Shown in pieces: positions 12,901 through 22,649 of a DNA stretch of 64,000 nt. A program made the translations under genes and the position numbers. How positions within the stretch are numbered: position 1 is the first letter of the stretch; every line of letters starts with the position of its first letter. Origin of the DNA: Apus apus (taxonomy: Eukaryota > Chordata > Aves > Apodiformes > Apodidae); assembly GCF_020740795.1 (NCBI RefSeq), contig NC_067285.1:16422001-16486000 (forward strand), in the 5' to 3' direction. The notes beneath the pieces are model-generated. The model saw nothing but the letters and a program-made list of their open reading frames with translations. It made no database searches and was not told the DNA's origin.

Positions 12901-15043
12901 GGTTTTTTTACCCAAGTACCAACATAGGGAAAAATCCCTCCATGGAAAACTGCAATTGCAGATAGTGTAATTATAGGAGGTTGTTAAAATGGGAAACAAT
13001 ACTGCACACACCTCCTAAAACTGTGTAAGATACATGTATTAACTAACTTTACTAGCTTTACTGTCAAAATGGTGGCCAAAGTCCCTATTTATGCAGCTGG
13101 CATTCAGATGTTAAATAAGTAATTAGCAAACCCACATTTAACAAGCAAAATGTGTCTTCCATGTTACCCTATTTGTCCTTGTTACCAAAAAAATTAAATC
13201 CTGTAAACCTCCTTTAGAGTGTCTCATTATTGAGGATTACAACCATTTATGGCATCCACTTATGAAGAGTTTAAAGAAAGTGAAAACAAATAATTCTTTA
13301 TAATAAACTGGACACCTTCAGAAGCCTGTTAGTCGGTCAGCTTTAGGAGCCCCCTTACAGGGTAATTAGTTGCATCTGGATATTCCTCAGGAGCAAATTA
13401 ACAAAGTACTTTAAAAAGCATTGCCTAAGACTTGAATTCTTCCCTTTGGCAGCTGAATAATCATCATCTGGGAAGCCATGTAATCCTTTTCTTGCACCTA
13501 ACATATATTCTTATGAACGGCAGCCACTGAGCCAAGGTTAAAACATGTTTGACAACATACGAACATGACCAAGAGAAACTATATTTATACATCAGCCATG
13601 GTGTGCAGAGTGAATGGTGCTTTTTAGTTTTGGTTGGTTCTGTTCTGTTTTTTCAAAGAACGAGGCTTGTGATACTGTGCACCACAGGAAAGGCACAAAA
13701 GGCATAAGCAAGCTGAATTTTATATGTGGCAGTTAGGCTACAGTAAAAAACAAAACAAAACAAAAACACAAAAAAAAACCTGAAATGTAATTAGAATAAA
13801 TCAAATATACACCATAATTATATGGCACATGGCAGGCAGACTCCAAAAGTGAGTGGTGTATTTTTGCATCCTAACATTTCCTGTATTCCCAAAGCAGATT
13901 CCTTCCTTATTATTGTATTTTTGAGATGTAATTAAATGGCCTTGAAATACCTTCTTTCTGTAACAACCTTTCTTTAAAAGTCAAGTTTCTTTCTTCAGTA
14001 ATTGACTTGCAGAGGAACTGAATAGTATCACCATCAAAATACAGTAACATGACTTAATATTCCCTGTCCAATACATACAAAAGCAGAAAGATGGGGACAG
14101 TATACATTGAAGTTAAATTCAAGTACTGTTAACAGGTGAATTTGGTGCTATGTCCTGAGTAGTGCATATAAGTAATTTTGTCTATTAAAATCTGTTAGCA
14201 TTAAAAAAGGAAACATTGAATCAGTTTTCACCACTTTCCATGCGCACACATAAAACTAAATCTGCCTTTTGTTCAACACTGATACCAAACCAAAAGGAAA
14301 ATATCAAGAGTGGCAGCCTACTGTGTTGGCCATCCTGCCCCTCAAATCCTAGTCTTCATCTTGCACAGGGGTCTCACCTGGTTGGAGGTAACAGTGCATG
14401 GTGGAAAACCAGATGATGTGAAGAATCACTTAATGAAACAAAATCAGCTAGTGACTGAAGTGTGAGGAATGCTACTAGCAATGACTACAGTGTCACTTTC
14501 ACCTGCAAAATTTGATTTTTCAGTCCCAGAAGTCCTACAAACAAATTCCTATCTACAGAAACAAAGCAACCACTTGACAACATGGACTATCAATCCCAAT
14601 GGTGGAGTGGGGTTTCTCCAGCATATTTGTCAGAACTGGATGTTCTTGCAGATTAAATTTCAGGTGGTTCAAGGTGCAGTTACACAGCTCAGATAAGGTC
14701 TTTGCTGGATGAGCAGATACACATAGAGCAACTGTGTGACAGAATGAGCAATGGTATTTCAAATTGTACAGCACCCTGCCCATTCCTGCTTTCCACATGA
14801 TTGCTGATGCTAGTGAAATTCCTTTGGGTGAGACCCTGATGCTCCTGCCTTCAGACTTGGTTACCTCCACAGGAAGGACCTGCAGTCCAGCAGATAGCCC
14901 TGTTCTGGGGCATGACCATCACTTGTTGGTAACAGCTTATCCAGGAAGCAAGGGTAATATGCTCCCAGCTCAAGCAACAGGATAGGTACAAGGATTGCTA
15001 GGAGAAAGCTCAAAGCTGAGACCCTCTTTCCCTTACTCTTACT
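9957..15043. other. intergenic region, no gene recognised
   Basis: AT-rich non-coding sequence between the first two CR1 copies. It contains a (TA)n run at 10914-10926, A-rich (AAAAC)n-like sequence at 13745-13779 and homopolymer T/A tracts. Scattered short ORFs show no domain. The segment 13240-13500 has fairly complex, non-repetitive sequence and could be a conserved non-coding element, but this cannot be judged without alignment. Confidence 0.6.
13745..13779. repeat. A-rich (AAAAC)n-like simple repeat
   Basis: Run of A interrupted by single C residues at roughly five-base spacing. Low-complexity microsatellite-like sequence in the intergenic region. Confidence 0.7.
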
Positions 15044-15557
15044 TAATGATACAGTTCTGGAGCCCTCAACAGAGTAAGGACATGGAGCTGTTGGAGCGAG
15101 TCCAGAGGAGGCCCATGAAGATTATCAGAGGGCTGGACCACCTCTCCTCTGAAGACTGGCTGAGAGAGTTGGGCTTATTCAGCCTGGAGAAGAGAAGGCC
15201 CTGGGGAGACCTTATAGCAGCCTTTCAGTACCTGAAGGGGGCCTGCAGGAAAGCTGAGAAGGGACTTTGCACCAGGGTATGTAGTGATACGGTGAGGGGT
15301 AATGGTTTTAAAGTGGAAATGGGTAGATTTAGGTTAGACAGTAGGAAGAAATTCTTCAGTGTAAGGGTGGTGAGACACTGGAACAGGTTGCCCATGGAGG
15401 TTATGGAAGCCCCATCCCTGGAAGTGTTCAAGGCCAGGTTGGCTGGAGCTTTGAGCAACCTGGTCTGGTGGAAGGTGTCCTTGCCCATGAATGGGGATTT
15501 GAACTAGATGATCTTAAAGGTCCCTTCCAACCTTAGCTATTCTATGATTCTATGATA
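15044..15557 (+). mobile_element. CR1 LINE 3' part with degenerate ORF2 C-terminal remnant
   Basis: About 510 bp of a CR1 element in sense orientation, ending in two ATTCTATG-type repeats. The open frame still reads CR1 reverse-transcriptase C-terminal phrases such as ELLERVQRR, ELGLFSLEKRR, GDLIAAFQYLKG and VRHWNRLPMEV. The 5' end is truncated, so neither the endonuclease nor the catalytic reverse-transcriptase core is present. The 170-residue ORF covering 14995-15507 is this remnant plus flank, not a host gene. Confidence 0.95.
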
Positions 15558-17640
15558 CAAAAAAGGGATCTGCAGACCTCTGCCAGCTTACTGCATACAT
15601 GTACCAGAGGTTTGTTCTTGGGGCAGTTGGCAACTACAGGGCTTTGGGTTGGCCTGAAAGTCATCACTTTGTACTGGAGCCAGGTTGGCAGACTAGTACC
15701 TCTCTCTTCCTCTGGGAGGGAAGCCAAATCTGTAAGTCAAAGGCATAAAGGGCACAGGGTGCCCTCTACCATCAATGTACAATGAAAGCACAGCCTAAAT
15801 GCAGATAGCTGACCAAGCTGTTAATTCAAGTAAGGATGGGGATGAGACTGATCTGCTCCACTGAGCAAGCTTCATGCATTTTTTTTTTCCCCCAGCAGGT
15901 ACAATATTTGTTTTAAACATCCTCTGTCTTTAGTGGTGCATTATAAGGCTGACACCAAAATGCAGACAGACCACAATAAGATAAATTTACAGAGGACAGA
16001 TTAGCCTCAGGATCTGCAAAATAACAAAAGATTAAATGAGAGCATTGAGGCAGGATTTGGGAACTGTACCAACTGCTTGGCAGAAAAGAGATACAGATTT
16101 CGTATCACGTCCAGACCAAGATCATCCCTAAAATTTTGCATTATCTAAAAGCACATCTAGGTCCCCAGCAGGTAAAATACTAGGCCTTGCCAGCACTTTG
16201 TTTTCCTGCTTCTGCTGCTCCTGCTAGTAATTACAGTTGTGCTGAAAAATTACTTTTAAAGGTCAGAGATAAAGATAGTTGGATATAGATTTGCAATCCT
16301 GAATACATGCAGTATTTGAGATGATCTGATCTCATATTCTGGTTCAGTCCTTTTATAGTTAACCTCCCCATTTTCTGACTCTGTAGGAACTGTAGGTTTT
16401 GGGTAATCCTTCTCCTATGCTTCTGGTGATTGGAGCTTCTGCCTTTGACAGCAGTTAGTACAGCTACAGAAAATCACTGTAGGCTGTCAAACGGAAGACA
16501 AATGAGAATTTACAAAATAGAATACTCACTGAACTGAGACAAAACTTCCAGTGCCAACAATGATCATGGTGGGGGAGCACAGACTATCTAGTTATAATTG
16601 CCAATTTAGCAACACCTGAGCCTGTACTTAGCAGAATTGGTACTTCTACATTCATGTTTTTGTCCTGTGCTAAGCCTTGACATTAGCAGACACAAAGCAA
16701 ATGCAGTGTTCCAGAGATAACTCCTCTCTCAAAAAACAGCTGGTGGTGGTTAGTCTGAGGACTGAATCCTAAGGGAATATTACTTTTTTCCCCTCGTGTG
16801 GAAACCTGCTATTGAGCTGAGATTTTTTTGAATCCAACTGCAAGCATCAAGGTGATGACCATATGTTGTTTTCTTCAATAGATATTTGTAACTGTTCTCA
16901 GTTCCAGCCTTTGCCTTTTTTTCTAAGCCCAAAATACAAATTAACTTTTCTTTTTGTTTAAAACTTTTGTTATCACGCTCTTGAAGTCCTGTTTAGATAA
17001 CAGCTTATTTTTTGATTGTGCATCATAAAATCAGCATTGTGTTTTATCATGAAGTGGTTGCCACCAAACACTGGTGAATAAATTGTAAATGTGCCTTTTT
17101 CTTTAAAGGACGGGTGATTTGTGGGAGAGAATTACTGTTTAACCTGTTGATTTGCTCTCTCATCGAAAGCATATAAAAGGATATATAAAAACATGCAAGA
17201 TCCATTTGTCTGAAAATAATTTTGCTCCAATGCAGTAAGTGCAGACAAGAGTCCAGTAACAAAACAAAGGCACTTGCCATTTTAAATTAAAACCAGCATC
17301 TTGGAGGGTTTACATGACAGCAGTAACTCTCTCATAATCTAAAAATAATAATCAACTATAACATTAGGCATAGGAAGTCAAAGTAAAAAAGTGCCTGTTT
17401 AGTGTTTTTATGATGTTAGTATACAACATGGCATACCTAAACCAGAAACAGAATAAAAAATCAGGAAATTAAACTTAGAACTATTCATTACAAGCACATG
17501 GGATGGCAAGAAACCGGAGTAAGAAACAAATCTTTCCTCTTTTCATGGACAGGTACACTGCTATCCACTTTGGGCCACAAGCCTTCTACCAGCCTTCTAA
17601 CCCACACTGTATACCGGAAGAACCACGTCTCTTCTCCAAG
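15558..17640. other. intergenic region, no gene recognised
   Basis: Unique AT-rich sequence downstream of the CR1 copy. No exon, RNA gene or repeat could be supported. Confidence 0.6.
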
Positions 17641-17647
17641 CTGACAG

Positions 17648-17899
17648 TCATTCTAGTCTCATAAACAGCTTGCTATAAATTATGCCAGACAAAAATATAA
17701 TTGGAGGGATGACATAAAAATAAGCGATACAGACAAGGGAGAAAGTTGCTTCAGCTGAGAAATTTGAAATGTTACAGACCAACATGCTGCATCCTAAAAG
17801 GCTGACAGGCCCGTCATCAGCAAGGGTGCAATTTCCCTTCCCATCATTCATTGCATAAGTAATTGCTGTGGGCCTTTCTTCTTTTAATACGGGTAGCAT
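17648..17899 (-). CDS. unrecognised small ORF with glycosylation sequons and one hydrophobic segment (possible terminal exon)
   Basis: The 83-codon ORF on the minus strand ends in TGA at 17648-17650; the frame stays open upstream to about 17931. I do not recognise the protein. Visible features: three N-glycosylation sequons in the middle (NCT, NIS, NFS), several Cys (GNCTL, LGCSMLVCN), then a hydrophobic stretch of about 25 residues (FSLVCIAYFYVIPPIIFLSG) and a short tail SKLFMRLE. That order is typical of the membrane-proximal end of a type I membrane protein. It lies downstream, on the same strand, of the CpG island at 21.2-21.6 kb. It could equally be a chance open frame, as ORFs of this length occur at random in 64 kb. 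No clear acceptor decides an exon start. Confidence 0.25.
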   Translation of the reverse strand: MLPVLKEERPTAITYAMNDGKGNCTLADDGPVSLLGCSMLVCNISNFSAEATFSLVCIAYFYVIPPIIFLSGIIYSKLFMRLE

Positions 17900-20800
17900 G
17901 TTTGGTTTCCAGTTTGGAGATGAGGCAGATCATAGGTGTCTATATTGCCTGTGATCTAAGGCATCAATATTTGAACCTGCTTTGTCAAAAAATGCCATGT
18001 TTGAGCCCACACGGTGGGTCCTGCCAGAAGGGACAGGTGCTGGCAGCAGCCATCCTGCTTGCAGCACGTGTGTGTCAGGCAGCAGGAGCACAAGTCTGTC
18101 TGTCAGAAGCCTGACTCGGGCAGCCCTCTAGGCCAGCTTCAAAAGCAGTTGTTCATGTACAGACTTGGCCCACATATTTCTAAGTCACATGTGGGGTGTA
18201 CATTCACGGTTAACACTCTTAAGCAAATATTGGTCTTACTTAAGTAACTGATACTAGAATTTAAGGAGACTTTAGATTAACAGGACTGACTGGGAAGTGA
18301 ACAAATAAAGATGCTGGAGCAACAGATCCATTGATTCTTTTCATACTGTATGTAATATCGTATTAGACTTTCTATAAACCTATAGGCTAAGGGCATGGTT
18401 TTAACCAAGCCACTGTAATGGCAGGAGCTGTTCCAGTTCCTCATTCCCAACTCCTGACAGCTGCCCAACAGCATAAGGTGGGTGGCTGTGAAGGAGGATG
18501 GAGACAGGCACCTGCTTCTTTCAAGACAGCCATTAGACTGATGCAGTCATCTCATCAGTCTCACTTTCAGACACATCACTGTTTGCCTACATTAATTCAC
18601 CTTTTTCTTTGCTGCTAGATTTAGATAACTTATTACAGCTCTGTGTATGTGAATCTGACCTGTTCTCCATGAAAGGCTGTAGCAGAAAGGGTCAGTTGAA
18701 GGAAGCTTAGTATCTCCATCTTGCTCTTTAATATGCAGGTAACGTCACTTCAGACTTGCATCATAGTGGTTAGTAGGCAAAAGTAGGTCTAAGGCTATCC
18801 AAGTTGACAAATTTCTGACTGCTCTCTCCTCTGTATTGGGGTGATACACTTTCTGCATGAGCTGAGGTCTCTGAAATAAACTGAAAAAGGAAAGACAAAA
18901 GGAAACTTAACAAAATGTCATAATTAATTCAACATTTTAAACCACCAACTGCATTTTGTTCCATTTTGGTGAATGGGAAATTAAATAATGCAAAATATTT
19001 CAAATCTCACAGAGCAATTATTCAATTGAAAGCTCAAAAGTTCAGATCAATCTCCAGAGAGATGTATTTCTAATGGACAGGACTCCTCCCAAGCCAAGAA
19101 CATGTGTTATCTCTGCAATGTTCTTTTCAAGCTTACAGCTCTGGTGAATACAATTTATTCCTCTGACAGATTTTATGCACTTCCTGCAATGGTATAATTT
19201 ATATTTTATTTCTCTGAACCAGAAAAAAATATTTTTAGAAAGAGAGAGCACGCAGAATAAAGACTTTAAATACAAATCAGCTGATTCAGAGTCCCTTTTC
19301 CATTTTCTATCTCCTTCAACCACATTGCCTTGTATTTACCCTTAAGTTAAACCAGTCAGATGAGCTTTTGCTCTTGGTGACAGAATTACAAAAAACAGGA
19401 TAAGCAGTTTATCCTTTCAATGTGCAAACCAGGCATCTCTTCCAAGCAGATATATTAGCAAGCCAGCATAGCCAGATGCTGAAAGGGACAGACAATTCCC
19501 ATACTGCTCTGTGATTCTGTTCTTCATTCACTATGTAAAGTACGCAGTTAATCAGTTACCTACTGCTGCCAAAGAAATTTCTCTTATTTTGCTCTCTAAT
19601 GAAGGCTTATACTGCTCTTCATTCCCCAGCACCCATGTGCCTGCACATACTTATGCATACATAGAGTTCCCCCAGACTATGAAGGCTAGAGACAAGAGGA
19701 GACTTAGTACAAACTTTTGGAAAGCTACATGATCCTTTCTGTTAAAAAATAAGTCAGCCTTAAATTACAGAGCTCTGCAAGGATCTTTCCTCTTCCTTCA
19801 CTCCCACCTGACACTGGAAGGCTGCTACCACCACAAGGTCACCTGATACTTCCTTTAATAAGACTGTGTTTCCAATTCCTAAGAACCTCTTCAGACTTTA
19901 AAAAACATGCTATGTGGCCCACTCTGAGTAACTACAGAAGATTTCTTCTGTGATAGTTTGGTTACTTAATGGGAAAGTGCAGCACCCTCTGAGTGTCTCA
20001 AATTTGCAGCAAGAATTTGAAAATTAGGAGGTAGGGAGGACTGCAGATTGGTGGTTGAGGTGGTGGCTTTCATGACTTGAATGAAGAATCTTCCCAAGCA
20101 CCTTGAAAATTTGAAGGTTGAAACTGCTCACTTGGGACTTGGTGAAACTAAACTGGAATTTCTCCAAGGGTTTTTTGCATAAGGGCCACATTAAGAGAAG
20201 AAATGGGTCTTAGCACCTATTGCTACCTGCAGTGCAGTATAGATAGACCTAAAACCAAAAAGCCTGTCCTCAAGAGCTGTCGGTGCCTTCCTTGGTTAGC
20301 CTATCCCTCTCAGAGGCAAAAGTTAAAATGTGGATTCAGCAACAGGTGTAGTGAAGGACAAGGAAGTTGGGGACTAAGCAGGCATTGAGAATAATGGGTG
20401 AGAGATTTTAGTCACTAATCTGTCATACAGAGCCCAGGAGCTGCAGAATTGCTTTGGGTACAGGGGGCTGTGGATCACGGATTGGGTGAAGGAGGCAGCT
20501 GAAAAAAGGGTGAGAAGTTGAAGACTCAGACTAGCCAAGGAAGAAGGTGGTGGGTCCAGAGCCAGGGGATGGTCTTGAAGAAGACACGGAGCTGTCACCA
20601 GAGGCTGGAGCAGAGTGATTGCCTCAGCTCCTCTGCTGCTCTCCCAGCAACTGCCAACGCCAGCGCCACGGGCTTATGGCACAGACACACATCCTCACCG
20701 CTCGCACACGCAGCACGTGATGGAGGTAACGCAGGTCTGTGTCTCTACTGTGACACATAATAAAAGCTGTCCCCACCCTCTATCCCACCTCCTTTCAGAG

Positions 20801-21179
20801 GAAAGGAAAGTTTCCCTTTCCTTTCGAACACTTGGCTCTTACACCCCCAATTCTGTGCTACAGCACTTCACTGTGAAGCTCATTGTGATGTCAAATGCTG
20901 GGAAATACCACAACCATCGTGGCCTATGTAACCTGTTCTCTTTTGTGGAATGATCTGTCCCTGCCATGACCATTTACTCTTTTCCACAGCCCCCTGCTCT
21001 GAAGGTGCTACTGCTCGTTTTCACGAGTCTCCCTGTGGTGCCTGTTGTCACAGAACCGATCACTCCACCAGTGCAACCTCCCCAGGGCCTGGTGCGGAAC
21101 GAGCAGCGCTGACAAATGCAGATAATCCCACTCGTGATGCCCGTGCCCGCACAGAACTATTATTTTTCCCTCAGAGTAA
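17900..21179. other. intergenic region upstream of the small ORF
   Basis: Mostly unique sequence; GC content rises from about 20.4 kb toward the CpG island. Apart from the weak exon candidate, no gene or repeat is recognised. Confidence 0.5.
18745..18870 (-). other. weak candidate 3' exon on the minus strand
   Basis: A good pyrimidine-rich acceptor (TTTTTCAGTTTATTTCAG) precedes 42 open codons ending in TGA. The reading starts RPQLMQKVYHPN and is not recognised. Listed only because it lies on the same strand as, and downstream of, the CpG island. It may be nothing. Confidence 0.15.
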
Positions 21180-21318
21180 CAGGCAACCCCTCCGCCTCAC
21201 CTCCAACGCACGGCAAACCCGCGGCTCCACTCGCCGTGCCCGAAGCTGCCGCAAACGAACCCCGTCACGCAGGGGCAGCCGCCCCGCTCCCGGGCCGCAC
21301 GCCCAGCCCCGGCGCCGC

Positions 21319-21354
21319 CAGCTGCCCCGGCACCCCCAGCTGCCCCGGCACCCC
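21319..21354. repeat. two perfect 18-bp tandem copies inside the CpG island
   Basis: The unit CAGCTGCCCCGGCACCCC occurs twice head to tail, followed by the start of a third copy. Each unit holds an E-box (CAGCTG) and a CCGG. Confidence 0.9.
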
Positions 21355-21551
21355 AGCTCCCGCCGCACACGGGCGATCCCCGGGCCCAGTCCCGGGCACC
21401 ATTTTCCATTTCCTTCCTCTCCCCGAGCTCTCCCTCATCACCCCCTGCCAGCCCGGCACCCACCCCGGCAGCGCGTCCGGCCCCTCTCACCATCTCCGGC
21501 GTCTCGCGGGGCTCTCTCTGGAGAGGCGGCAGCGGGGCCGGGCCCGGCGGA

Positions 21552-21560
21552 GGCGGGAAA
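21552..21560 (-). promoter_or_regulatory. E2F-type motif TTTCCCGCC
   Basis: Exact match on the minus strand to the common E2F site form. It lies about 60 bp upstream of the candidate first-exon donor. A motif match alone is weak evidence of use. Confidence 0.4.
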
Positions 21561-22621
21561 GGAGCCCCGTGCCAGCCCCGCAGGCGTCGCCGGCTTGGAA
21601 AACCCTTGGAAAACCCTCGGTTTTAGGACACAGGACACAAAATAAGCCGCTAGTAAAGTCTTCACGCAGTCTTGCTCCTCATAGAATAACACATCTGGAC
21701 TATTTCTGCCATTCGAAAGTGATTTATTTTCTCCGATTAAGCATTTAAAGTTCTCTTTGAATTTTTAGCTGTAGACTCGTACACACACGATTTTCCTCAG
21801 CAGAACGAAGAAAATAATTTTCATGCATAAAGATGAGATGCAGAACTCTTCACATTGTTATAGGGAGTACCAGCAAATGTGTCGTATAGCACCAAGAAGA
21901 ATTCAATTACAGTGTGAAGGAAAGACACCATGAAAGCTTCTTACTTCATGATGAATCTTTTAAGATGACATTTTTATTTTGCAGTACATGCTGTTTTTCA
22001 AAACAATGAAAATTAAACTTCACATTAAAAAAAATGAAACCTGTTTTAAAAACTTGACACTTTCTACAAATTAATCTCTGAAATAGGATTATTTTTTTTC
22101 TTGCATAGCAAATTCACTTCAAACTTTGCAACAGGTAAGAAAACCTTAAAAAAAATTAAGAAATCGTTTTTTCCTTTCCTGGTCTTCCCTCACAACAGCC
22201 TGGTCAAACAACAGGAAGTAACAGCATGAGCACCTCGTGAAACTGAAAGTTCCTCTGCGAATTAAGCATACAATCCTACTCTTGTATGTCTTACTGTAAA
22301 AATGGCACTACAGATTTCTGTATTTACCATCAATTAAGGAACTTCTACTGGACCTTCCAGCTCAGAAAAACCCCATCATTTGCTGCCAGCTCTAAGGACT
22401 CAGCAAGAGACCAAAAACAATTAAAAAAAATAAAAATAATTCAGGTCTTTCACTCCCTTGCATCATCATAAATAAAACACCAAGTTCTGTTGTGTTGTTC
22501 ATTCCAAAGATGAGGGACTATATGGTAATTTCAAATACCTATGCATAGCCATTACCTAGAGACACAGGTAACTGGCTGGAAATAGCACTAAATAACACAT
22601 TATAAATAGTGGAAAAAGAAG

Positions 22622-22649
22622 AGATATAATTAGTAAGATATAATTAGTA
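22622..22649. repeat. 14-bp tandem duplication
   Basis: AGATATAATTAGTA occurs twice head to tail. Small local duplication of AT-rich sequence. Confidence 0.85.

Larger units (their letters stand above)
21180..21600. promoter_or_regulatory. orphan CpG island (candidate promoter)
   Basis: About 420 bp of very GC-rich sequence with roughly 50 CpG dinucleotides by hand count, in a window that is otherwise AT-rich and CpG-poor. It does not lie at the 5' end of either known gene: MARCHF5 starts left of the window, IDE right of it. On the minus strand the sequence has a first-exon look: an E2F-type TTTCCCGCC at 21560-21552, then a GC-rich leader, then GGAGATG directly followed by the donor-like GTGAGAG at 21490-21484. 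This suggests transcription toward 17.6 kb, but no downstream protein is recognised. It could instead drive a non-coding RNA or act as an enhancer-type island. Confidence 0.75.

Noticed and set aside
14995..15507. 170-residue ORF as a host gene
   Set aside because: The translation is the C-terminal part of CR1 ORF2 and the DNA ends in CR1 terminal octamers.
20950..21645. 231-residue plus-strand ORF, the longest in the window
   Set aside because: It runs through the CpG island; the Arg/Pro/Ser-rich translation is what GC-rich DNA gives when stops are rare. Other frames and the opposite strand are open over the same bases, and no domain is visible.
21171..21692. Minus-strand Gly/Ala/Arg-rich ORFs over the CpG island
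   Set aside because: Low-complexity readthrough of GC-rich tandem sequence; the likely donor at 21490 would remove most of it.
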